Positions 1-7,159 of a DNA stretch of 64,000 nt are shown here, piece after piece (position 1 is the stretch's first letter; every line of letters begins with the position of its first letter). The stretch is taken from the NCBI GenBank assembly GCA_937921775.1, contig CAKZUK010000018.1, positions 1 through 64,000 on the forward strand, written 5' to 3'. The position numbers and the translations under genes were made by a program. This DNA is from an uncultured Saprospiraceae bacterium (lineage in GTDB: Bacteria > Bacteroidota > Bacteroidia > Chitinophagales > Saprospiraceae). The notes under the pieces were generated by a model that saw only the letters and a list, made by a program, of their open reading frames with translations, ran no database searches and was not told the origin of the DNA.

Positions 1-185
1 CGTTGATGGGTAAGTACTTGCATCATAAGGTCGAAACTTTCTTCGGAATTAACAGTGGAGGAGTTTTCTGTTGTTGATTCAGCAAGCGTATCTGATTTAA
101 ACTCATTCTCGCTAAATTCTGCAGCAATCAGTATGCTGGCAAATAAGCAGATGGGGATAAAGTAGAATAATTTTTTGCTTTTCAT
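1..185 (-). CDS. Exported protein, N-terminal part only (runs off the window)
   Basis: The frame starts with ATG at 185 and stays open to the window edge, giving about 61 residues. It opens with a short basic stretch and a hydrophobic segment (residues 7-22, LFYFIPICLFASILIA) typical of a Sec signal peptide. A Ser/Thr/Glu-rich linker follows, and the last visible residues read MMQVLTHQ. In several Bacteroidota proteins a similar VLTHxRCxNCH stretch opens a c-type haem domain, so a small cytochrome-like protein is possible, but the CxxCH lies outside the window if it exists. Function is therefore unassigned. Confidence is good for an exported protein and low for the haem idea. Confidence 0.55.
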   Translation of the reverse strand, partial: MKSKKLFYFIPICLFASILIAAEFSENEFKSDTLAESTTENSSTVNSEESFDLMMQVLTHQ

Positions 186-289
186 GAATGAAAATTTTAG
201 TGTGAAGTATGTTTTGACAAAAGTAAGATATTCAATTTTCTTGCAACTTGTCTATTTGTGCCATTTTTTATTGGTCATATAATGGATAA

Positions 290-454
290 TCATAATTTTG
301 AGAGTTCAGAAGGAGCGACATTAAATTCTTTTTTAAATGTTTTACTAAAATGAGCGAGATCTTTAAATCCAAGTTCCAAATAAATTTCAGATGATTTTTT
401 GTTACTGGTGACCAGATACTCTTTTGCTTTATCGAGTTGTTTAATCCTTATCCC
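290..454 (-). pseudogene. Remnant of an AraC-family regulator, C-terminal HTH only
   Basis: Translating the minus strand from 454 gives 54 residues ending at a TGA at 290-292. They match the last helix-turn-helix of AraC/XylS regulators: an RIKQLDKAKEYL helix, then SSEIYLELGFKDLAHFSKTF and KKEFNVAPSEL, the usual second HTH and signature ending. There is no start codon and no N-terminal half. The fragment follows directly, in the same frame, the TAA of the CrtA-like gene at 455-457. It is probably what remains of a regulator after a deletion that brought the unrelated upstream gene against it. Confidence 0.75.
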
Positions 455-1156
455 TTAATAACCGTGAGTTGTCTCTGTATTCCAATCGCTTCCCACCTGT
501 TTTATCACCTGAAAGCGAGCAAATAGCTCTTCATCATACCAGTCCAATTCCCGAGTCATCTCAATCGCCTTCCGATGTTCTGCTCCTTTATATGCAAAGG
601 CCTTAAGGGCTGCTGCGTTTTTCCAAAGACTGAAGGTCGCCATTTGAATGATGGGGATTTCTCCAATTCCTTTGGTGAAGATCAGCCCTTTATTCTCCTG
701 CAACTTACTATGGGAAGTGGGTACGTAGGACCAGAATTTCCGGAGCTTTGAAAGTTTGATGCTTGCTCGGGTGATGACGGCGAGTTGTGGGTCGGAGGAG
801 TCTAGATCGGTACTTGCTTGAAAAGGATTGCTACCGGACCATTCGCCACGAGCTATGATATTTTTGAGATAGAGTGTCCAGATGTTTGAAGTTCGAGTTC
901 GATACTTGTTCATTAATTCTGATTGCTCAAAAAAAACATCTGCACTTGCTTCTGAATCCCAGACTTGTAGTAATGCGTAGGTAGACCAATCAGGAAGTGG
1001 GTTGAATCCCATTCCTTTTCCACTGCCCATTAGTTTGTAGAAGCTTAAGCCATCTACCTTTGATAATCCAGCATGTGCGAATTGCATCATCCCAAAAGCC
1101 CAAGCTTTATGCACAAGGCCTTTATATTTGAAGAAAGTAATGGTGGTTATTTGCAT
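455..1156 (-). CDS. Spheroidene monooxygenase (CrtA)-like protein
   Basis: This is a 233-residue cytoplasmic protein. The central stretch KLMGSGKGMGFNPLPDWSTY followed by ALLQVWD resembles the CrtA family, whose members are haem-dependent oxygenases that add keto or hydroxy groups to acyclic carotenoids. The family also has many members outside carotenoid clusters. No other carotenoid gene is visible nearby, so the substrate is unknown. The gene is complete: it begins MQITTITFF and ends in HGY-TAA. The stop abuts in frame the AraC remnant at 290-454, so the C-terminus may have been altered by the event that truncated the regulator. Confidence 0.7.
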   Translation of the reverse strand: MQITTITFFKYKGLVHKAWAFGMMQFAHAGLSKVDGLSFYKLMGSGKGMGFNPLPDWSTYALLQVWDSEASADVFFEQSELMNKYRTRTSNIWTLYLKNIIARGEWSGSNPFQASTDLDSSDPQLAVITRASIKLSKLRKFWSYVPTSHSKLQENKGLIFTKGIGEIPIIQMATFSLWKNAAALKAFAYKGAEHRKAIEMTRELDWYDEELFARFQVIKQVGSDWNTETTHGY

Positions 1157-1244
1157 GACTTGTTAATACTGATAGATTTTATAACAGTTTTTGATTGTGA
1201 AAGGTTTTATACTTAAAACAACTTCCAAGGACTTAAGTAGTTTA

Positions 1245-1356
1245 ACGGAATTATTTAAATATTTCCTTTTAGTGGTTTTGAAAAATTCCCACACTAATTC
1301 CCTATCGGTCAATCGTTTAGGAAATTATTTAAAAACCGGAAATATCTAAATAATTT
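1245..1356. repeat. Imperfect inverted repeat in the intergenic gap
   Basis: The left arm 1245-1266 and the right arm starting at 1338 (GGAAATATCTAAATAATTT) are near-perfect reverse complements over about 19 bases with one mismatch, and about 70 bases lie between them. The arms are A+T-rich. The element fills most of the gap between the CrtA-like gene and the membrane protein gene. It could be a small MITE-like insertion or a long RNA hairpin. No transposase or target duplication was recognised. Confidence 0.4.
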
Positions 1357-1382
1357 GGTCCCGTTACTTAGTTGGTTCAAAA

Positions 1383-1823
1383 TCACTTTAGTTGGAAACC
1401 TCCGTCTGAATATTTAATAAAATAATAGCTAACTACAATCGCCTTCACCGTCCACAAGAAGGTTCGAAGCCAATTGGTATCTATCAGTTTTTTGATTTGC
1501 ACAAGATCTTTTCCATTGGATAAACTATCGTGAATTGGGATTTGAATTAGAAAAGTACAAAGCCACAGTAAGATTACTAGAATAAAAGGGAACAGATGAA
1601 TCATTTGCCATCCGGATTGATAGGACAAATAAAAACTGATTCCTAACTCACCAAGCATCAATGGAATGACCATCCATACAATGGAAGTCGTATGATGCTG
1701 ATGAAAGGCTAGAAAATCATCTGCATGAATAAATCGAAAACTAGGATAGTGTACCAATTGAATCAACCAAATAAGGCTGACTAGCATCCAAGAGATGATT
1801 AGATGAATGAAATTTAGACTCAT
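1383..1823 (-). CDS. Small integral membrane protein, unknown function
   Basis: This is a 146-residue protein with four predicted membrane segments, at about residues 6-26, 47-68, 74-95 and 118-138. Between the first and second lie LVHYPSF and HQHH, so several histidines sit close to the membrane face. That pattern occurs in small membrane proteins of unknown role and could mean metal or haem contact. The gene ends shortly before the lipoprotein gene at 1832 on the same strand, with only 8 bases between them, so the two are probably co-transcribed. No family could be named with confidence. Confidence 0.6.
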   Translation of the reverse strand: MSLNFIHLIISWMLVSLIWLIQLVHYPSFRFIHADDFLAFHQHHTTSIVWMVIPLMLGELGISFYLSYQSGWQMIHLFPFILVILLWLCTFLIQIPIHDSLSNGKDLVQIKKLIDTNWLRTFLWTVKAIVVSYYFIKYSDGGFQLK

Positions 1824-1831
1824 TGTGATGC

Positions 1832-3001
1832 TTAAAGTTTGTGGAGTAAAACGGTGTGATGCAATTTATTGATTTCGAGTATTAATGCTTCATCTATATC
1901 AAAACTTATGCTTGCTAAGCCCTCGATTGAGAGGATAACTTTTGAGATGGCATTTGTTTCTTTTGAGAAAACGATGAGTCCTTGTTCTGAAATTTGGAAA
2001 TCAGAAGCGCTCATATCCTTTTCGAAATATAAAACACCCGTATATTTTTTGGTATTAAAAAATTGATGCGCAAAACTATTTTCTGATAAGGTATATTTTA
2101 TAGTATCAAGTTGTTGGGGACTATGGGAATATGCTGTGAATCCCTGTTTAGTTCGGATCAAGCCTTTGGTTTGCTGATCATTATGATTTACGGTAAAGGT
2201 TTCATTGATTAGTTGCTGAGGTATTTCGCAAATCGTTTTTTGACAAAGTTCATCTTTGACCATGAGGCCATTCAGATGATGAAAAGCGAGTAGTTTTTGG
2301 AAACTAAGATAATTAAGTCGTTTGTATTTATTATTGATGACTTTAGTGTCTATGAGTTTGCCATTATCAAGAGAGTAGTAGTCTACAAGCGCTTTTTGTT
2401 CTTTTAAGTTTCTTTTGAAAACGAGTAATTTATTCTGAGCATTTAATACGATGAATTTTTCATGCTGCCATTCCGTATTGAATTTTACTTGAAATTCTTT
2501 TACAAGTTGAGCATCATTAAGTCCATACTTTGTAAAGCCATAAATTCCATCGGTCAGCAATATACCTGCTTCATCTTCTAATGGGATTGTTTCAATACTG
2601 AATTCTGGATTATTTGCTTCAAGCTTTAGACTAGCTATTGCTTGGTCTATTTCGGATGCTAGATAAAGGGAATTGATAGAACTCACCGGATCGTATTCAA
2701 TAAAATACTTTCCATTGTTGCTCCGTCGATGTATTTTGGATTTACCAAAAGTATTGCTGCAATAAAAATCGATGCAATCTTTTAATTTAGCATATCTGAG
2801 AATGCTTTCTTTTTCGTGATTTTTTGTAACTATGATTTGTTCATTCGCATACGGCTTAAAAGATACTGGTTTGCCATCTTTTAGGAGAAAAGCATTTTCT
2901 TGTTTGTCAATTGCCTTGGGCTTTGTATTTTGTTCGGAAGTTTCAGAAATACAGGAGAATGTCAAAGTTAAGCAAAGCAAGACTAGGAATCTGAAATTCA
3001 T
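1832..3001 (-). CDS. Putative lipoprotein of unknown function
   Basis: The ATG at 3001 gives 389 residues that begin MNFRFLVLLCLTLTFSC, a short lipoprotein signal peptide with the modified cysteine at residue 17. This start is preferred over an ATG ten codons upstream because it places the signal peptide at the true N-terminus. The rest is a soluble periplasmic or surface domain with no motif recognised. Its spacing suggests an irregular beta-rich fold (repeated hydrophobic-charged strands such as KLLVFKRNL). Together with the small membrane protein gene 8 bases downstream it may form a two-gene unit. Confidence 0.6.
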   Translation of the reverse strand: MNFRFLVLLCLTLTFSCISETSEQNTKPKAIDKQENAFLLKDGKPVSFKPYANEQIIVTKNHEKESILRYAKLKDCIDFYCSNTFGKSKIHRRSNNGKYFIEYDPVSSINSLYLASEIDQAIASLKLEANNPEFSIETIPLEDEAGILLTDGIYGFTKYGLNDAQLVKEFQVKFNTEWQHEKFIVLNAQNKLLVFKRNLKEQKALVDYYSLDNGKLIDTKVINNKYKRLNYLSFQKLLAFHHLNGLMVKDELCQKTICEIPQQLINETFTVNHNDQQTKGLIRTKQGFTAYSHSPQQLDTIKYTLSENSFAHQFFNTKKYTGVLYFEKDMSASDFQISEQGLIVFSKETNAISKVILSIEGLASISFDIDEALILEINKLHHTVLLHKL

Positions 3002-3076
3002 ATTATCTGTTGTTTTTTGTTCGGCAAGCAAGGTAGTAATTTTCTTGTCAGAAAAGATGCTTTGTCAGAATATGAA

Positions 3077-3193
3077 TCACTTGCGGATCAAAGCTAGTAA
3101 AATGCGATAAGCATTTCTGAAATCCTCCACTCGTTCATGTGTAGGTTCAGTAATTAGATCTTCTGTAAATAAAAGTTTAGTCTGGATTTTCAT
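3077..3193 (-). CDS. Possible 38-residue small ORF overlapping the DUF2199-like gene
   Basis: An ATG at 3193, inside the last codons of the upstream gene, opens a frame of 38 residues ending at a TGA at 3077-3079. It reads like a real amphipathic peptide (THERVEDFRNAYRILLALI) rather than random sequence, and the 4-frame overlap would allow translational coupling. No homologue is recognised. It could equally be a chance frame or the start of a decayed gene. Confidence 0.2.
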   Translation of the reverse strand: MKIQTKLLFTEDLITEPTHERVEDFRNAYRILLALIRK

Positions 3194-3704
3194 CGAAATT
3201 AGTTTCATCGTAATGATATAATTGCTCCAATATTTTTGTCAGGTCTTTTAATTCAATTCCTTTCTCTATATCAGCCATTAATTGTTCATTCGTAGTTACA
3301 GATTTTACATAAAGGTCAAAGCCATCGTGGCTAATTGTCAATGTAATTGGACTGTTAATTGTGTTTCTGTAAAATGGAATCTCCTGAATAAGCTTAGCAT
3401 CAAGGACGATATCGCCACCTTTTTTTGAGGTGAATTCGGGTAACTTTTCTTTAAGGTGTTTAAGGTCAACTTCAGACCAAATCAAAATGTCTAAATCGTC
3501 TTCATAGTCTAGGATCCTTAAGTTTAACTCAACTTTGATAATTAATTTTTTCCAATCAATTCGGTAAATATTTTTTGACAATACGTTTAAGTCCGCTTCC
3601 GACTGACCACTTGATATAGCTGAAATAATAGCTGGCTGTGGAAACTCGAGAAGTGTGACCAAAGGATGAATCTCACTACAAGTTGAGCAAGTGAATTTAT
3701 TCAT
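3177..3704 (-). CDS. DUF2199-like protein with N-terminal Cys-Cys-His site
   Basis: This is a 175-residue soluble protein. The N-terminus CSTCSEIH (CxxC followed by His) and the following LLEFPQPAI stretch resemble the DUF2199 family, whose members begin with a CxCGxxH motif and have no established biochemical role. The Cys/Cys/His set may bind zinc. The gene stands alone on the minus strand, downstream of the hairpin-bounded element at 3740-4016. Family assignment is by eye and moderate. Confidence 0.5.
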   Translation of the reverse strand: MNKFTCSTCSEIHPLVTLLEFPQPAIISAISSGQSEADLNVLSKNIYRIDWKKLIIKVELNLRILDYEDDLDILIWSEVDLKHLKEKLPEFTSKKGGDIVLDAKLIQEIPFYRNTINSPITLTISHDGFDLYVKSVTTNEQLMADIEKGIELKDLTKILEQLYHYDETNFDENPD

Positions 3705-3739
3705 AGAGATAGTTTAGATTTTTAATTTTTATTAGAAAT

Positions 3740-4016
3740 CCACCTCCTTTGGAGGTGGTCATGTTCTTTTTAGCTTTGCATTTTAAAATCGCCTATGAAT
3801 TTTGAACCTGTCGGTGCCGCCAGGCAGGATAATGAATCGTTGAATTCTGAATTTTGAATGCTCCTCAGATGTGAAGTTCCGCGATATTGGGCAAAATCAA
3901 AATTCAGAATTCAACGATTCGGTGTTCAATATTTTCTTATATCAATGAAAATGGTCTTTAGGGTAAGAAGGCTGTGCCTTCAGCAATTGTCAAACCACCT
4001 TCTTAGAAGGTGGTGG
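3740..4016. mobile_element. Candidate non-autonomous hairpin-ended element (IS200/IS605-like)
   Basis: The stretch holds no gene. It starts with a perfect hairpin (CCACCTCC 3740-3747, loop TTT, GGAGGTGG 3751-3758) and ends with a closely related one (CCACCTTCT, 1-base centre, AGAAGGTGG, 3995-4013). Subterminal imperfect palindromes at both ends are characteristic of IS200/IS605-type single-strand transposons and their palindrome-associated derivatives. Between them lie a perfect 24-bp inverted repeat (3834-3857 and 3897-3920) and a small hairpin at 3967-3981. No transposase is present, so the element would be mobilised in trans or be dead. Alternative: unrelated REP-type hairpins. Confidence 0.45.
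3834..3920. repeat. Perfect 24-bp inverted repeat, 39-base spacer
   Basis: Bases 3834-3857 and 3897-3920 are exact reverse complements. Each arm also carries an internal GAATTC palindrome. The pair sits in the middle of the hairpin-ended element, just after a G+C-rich palindrome-like stretch (about 3810-3828) that differs in composition from its surroundings. It may be a nested repeat. Confidence 0.8.
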
Positions 4017-4230
4017 TTGGTTTAGTTACAAACTAACTTTGTTAGCTTCAAAATGCGACTAAGTTCTACTTAGACCTGAACTTTCTCGATGAATGAAAGG
4101 GGAGACTGCGGTTTGGTATTTTCAATATTCTGTATGCGGAATACAATGTTTTGACAATAAAGCTTATATTTAAATCCTAGTTTCAATTTTACTCGATTTA
4201 TAATTGCCAACTAAACACACACACAAAAGC

Positions 4231-4749
4231 ATGAAAATTAAACACCTAGCCCTCTTCTTCTTTAGCTGTATGCTAAGCTATAGCTCTATTGCACAGACCT
4301 TGCTCGACCCCTTTGGAATGCCAACTACAGATGAATCCTTTGTAAGTAGCATGACGGTGAATACGGTAGCTGCATCCTCTTCTATCAACATTGTAAACGT
4401 CATACCAAGTCCAACAGACACGCCACTGGAATTAGCTTTTGATGGTCAACACTTATGGGTAACAGGATATGATGAAGATGTACTCTTTCAGATATCTCCT
4501 ATCGATGGTTCTGTTATTAAAGTTATTCCACTATCGGTATTAATTCCCTTGGGATTAACTTTTGACGGAGAAGACTTATGGCTTACAGATAACGATAATA
4601 AAATGATCCTACAGGTTGATACAACAGATGGTGCGGTGCTCAGTACTTTTCCAAGTCCAGCTGATCAGAATGAGACTTATTCATCTGGTTTAGGATGGGA
4701 TGGCAATCTCAGTAAACGTTTTCTTTTTTATTTACTACAATTTTACTAG
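4231..4749 (+). pseudogene. Secreted beta-propeller protein, truncated
   Basis: The ATG at 4231 gives a clear signal peptide (MKIKHLALFFFSCMLSYSSIAQ). It is followed by two propeller blades of the NHL/SMP-30-like kind, each with an FDGxxLWxT core: LAFDGQHLWVTGYDED and LTFDGEDLWLTDNDN. A third blade begins GLGWDGN and then breaks into NLSKRFLFYLLQFY-stop, which has no propeller character. The protein is thus about 170 residues, where a complete propeller needs at least four blades. The 3' part was probably lost by deletion or frameshift at about 4706. It is the only plus-strand gene in the first 30 kb. Confidence 0.55.
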
Positions 4750-4778
4750 ACTAAACTGGCTTGCTCTAATAATTAGTT

Positions 4779-5870
4779 TTACATAAAGGCCCGCATCGTC
4801 AACCAATATTTATCCTTGTGAATGTGATAATCCATTTCGATCTTTTCTTTGTATTTTTTAACGATCCTTAATACAGTCTTTGATGATCTACGAAATTCCT
4901 TACAAGCAAAGAATATTTCTCTGTTGTCATCCACTGTTCTTCTACCAATATTCAGATAACCATCGTAATCTTTTAACTCAAGTAGTATTTCGTCTTCAAT
5001 CTCCATAAGTAATTGAAAGTCATTTTCATTAGGTAGGCCATTATTGTCACTCCCGTCGTATATTATTTCTACGGTCATAAACCAAGGGTGCGATGGTTTG
5101 GCATCCCAGTTTAATAAATCTCGATTGATTACGGCGAGCAAAGGATTTCCATTTTCCATAGTACCTTCCAGCATGGAGTAGCCATCATTGTCGGTGTCTC
5201 TTCGGGTAGCTTCGTGTTTTTCAATAAATTCCTTTTGACGCCATTTGAGAAAGGCTTCCAATTTAATGATGGGGATAAGGTCTTCAGTTGCTTCAGATGG
5301 GCCGCATACCGTCAGGTTGTCAATGATTTCAGCAAAATTCACTTCTCCCAAAAGGTGATCAATGAATATATAAACGCCATTGGTTGACTCGTCTTTGTTG
5401 TCAAGTGTAAAATCCTCGTAGGTAACGGTAATGTCAATTTCGTCTGGATAATCTTCATGGATGTTTGCATGAAAATTGAGTTTTTCAGGGGTGAAGTTTA
5501 AGTCATGAATTCCAATACCTAGATCCTCAATGTTATTAGCAGGTTTGAAGGCGGTGAATAGCCAACCATCTATTTTGGGAGCTGCTGCCACGAGTTCCTC
5601 TATTACGAAAAAGTTTTTGATTCTTCCTTCTGCTGAGAAGATCAACTCGGCAGTTTTGTCACCTGCCATGCCACTGACGAAAAAGATGTCTTCGTGTAGT
5701 TCGTCCAATTTTGGCGATAGATGATCAAAGAAATCTGACTCTATATTGTCCCGCTTTTCAACGACTTTGTAAAAAGACTTTTGGTGCTTGGAAAACCAGT
5801 TCCAAAAGTCTTGGTAATTTTGAATTGGGCCTTCTTCTTTTTTATTAAATATGTTTTTTATGAACTCCAT
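4779..5870 (-). CDS. DUF695 domain protein
   Basis: This is a 363-residue soluble acidic protein. The C-terminal part (about residues 225-360, with ENGNPLLAVINRDLLNWD and HPWFMTVEIIYD) resembles DUF695, and the first half is a domain of the kind often found N-terminal to it. Neither has a known activity. The gene lies 83 bases downstream of the first paralogous membrane protein on the same strand, so it may belong to the end of the Hsp70 cluster operon. It converges with the truncated propeller gene. Confidence 0.55.
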   Translation of the reverse strand: MEFIKNIFNKKEEGPIQNYQDFWNWFSKHQKSFYKVVEKRDNIESDFFDHLSPKLDELHEDIFFVSGMAGDKTAELIFSAEGRIKNFFVIEELVAAAPKIDGWLFTAFKPANNIEDLGIGIHDLNFTPEKLNFHANIHEDYPDEIDITVTYEDFTLDNKDESTNGVYIFIDHLLGEVNFAEIIDNLTVCGPSEATEDLIPIIKLEAFLKWRQKEFIEKHEATRRDTDNDGYSMLEGTMENGNPLLAVINRDLLNWDAKPSHPWFMTVEIIYDGSDNNGLPNENDFQLLMEIEDEILLELKDYDGYLNIGRRTVDDNREIFFACKEFRRSSKTVLRIVKKYKEKIEMDYHIHKDKYWLTMRAFM

Positions 5871-5953
5871 TTTCTGACAGGGATTTTATTGTTGGAACCT
5901 TTTTGATTTCTTTAAAGGTCATTTTTGAGTTTCCTATTTATAAAATATTTTGT

Positions 5954-7063
5954 TTATCTATCGGAAGGTGTTTGCTCTTTTCTTGGCTTGTCCGTTTCTA
6001 GTCGTTTTGTTTTCGTGTCTAATGGTTGCTTTTCTTCACGGCTTTCTGATGGCGGCTCAGTAGTCGTGTAGTTTTGCCCCGTAAACTTAGCAAGCAACAT
6101 TAATCCTGCAATGATAGCAAGAACAACAAGCAAGACAAGCTTTGCCATGTTTTTATCAAATTTAGGAAACTTAAACTCCGAATCGGACTTATCTCTCGAT
6201 GGATTAGACGGCCGTTTTTTAGCTTGACGTGGGGCAGTAGATTTGCCTTTTAAAATCTCTTTGACTTGATGACTACTTTTTTGCAAAGAATCATTGTCAG
6301 AAACATTAATTGCAATTTCCATCGCCTTTGAAACGGTCTTCAGATTCAAGCGTTTGTATTTTGTAAAATCAGCTTCTCTATTCAATGCTTTATTGACAAT
6401 ATCGTTGTGGCACCAAGCAGCATACAGAAATCCAATGTCTTGAAATGGACCAGGTAAATATTCGAAACAGCGGTAGAGTAAAGGATTGACATGTTTGTCT
6501 AAATCAGGATGAAAGGATAGTCCTTCAGTCATTAAAAATGGAGAAGTGTATTGTTCACGCATCTTGTCTACAAAAGCTTTCAATTCGCGATAGGCTTTGG
6601 AATAGGCATTATCCTTGAATTTTTGATCTACTTTTTCGCTGTATTTAGCAATTAGCTCTAGTTGACCCAGCGTTGAAAAGCGGACATTCGAAATGATACT
6701 TGAGGTATATTTATTGAGTTCTTCTGCAAGCGTTTCGTTAATCTGAGACTTATGTTCAGAATCATTTAAAACCAAATCCTGACTATTGTTATCTGAAAAG
6801 AAATCCATTTTTTGATATTCCAGAAATTCCAAGAGCGGTTTGTTTTGGTATATCTTTAAGTGCAAGTCTAATTCTGATTGGAGGGTCTCAAATATTTCTA
6901 GTACCTGATTCTTGTCCAATTGTTTGCCATTGCGTTCAATAGTCGCATCATCCGAAAGCTGAAAATAGAGTAGGGTCTCCTTTTTTAGACTTTTCAGTTT
7001 CTCAGCACTTAGCGTATCTATTTGCTCTGGGCTGAATATTGAAAGAGGGTTGGTATAAGACAT
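5954..7063 (-). CDS. Membrane-anchored protein of the Hsp70 cluster, short paralogue
   Basis: This is a 369-residue protein with a cytoplasmic N-terminal domain (1-275), a basic Ser/Pro-rich linker, one membrane segment (306-326) and a short charged C-terminal tail. Residues 1-275 are clearly paralogous to the N-terminal domain of the gene at 7160: both start with TNPLxIFS and share LKSLKKE, FQLSD, DRNGKQ/ERNGKQ, FQDIG and WCHN at the same positions. The family is not recognised, and no J-domain HPD motif is present. The position downstream of an Hsp70-like gene suggests it works with that chaperone at the membrane, which is inference from context only. Confidence 0.55.
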   Translation of the reverse strand: MSYTNPLSIFSPEQIDTLSAEKLKSLKKETLLYFQLSDDATIERNGKQLDKNQVLEIFETLQSELDLHLKIYQNKPLLEFLEYQKMDFFSDNNSQDLVLNDSEHKSQINETLAEELNKYTSSIISNVRFSTLGQLELIAKYSEKVDQKFKDNAYSKAYRELKAFVDKMREQYTSPFLMTEGLSFHPDLDKHVNPLLYRCFEYLPGPFQDIGFLYAAWCHNDIVNKALNREADFTKYKRLNLKTVSKAMEIAINVSDNDSLQKSSHQVKEILKGKSTAPRQAKKRPSNPSRDKSDSEFKFPKFDKNMAKLVLLVVLAIIAGLMLLAKFTGQNYTTTEPPSESREEKQPLDTKTKRLETDKPRKEQTPSDR

Positions 7064-7159
7064 TGTGTTTAAAATATTTATTTTATGAATGCTTTTGGGA
7101 CTTTGTTGTTATTCCTGTGTGAATAGAAAGAGTTATTTAGTAAACGTCTAGCTCTCTAC

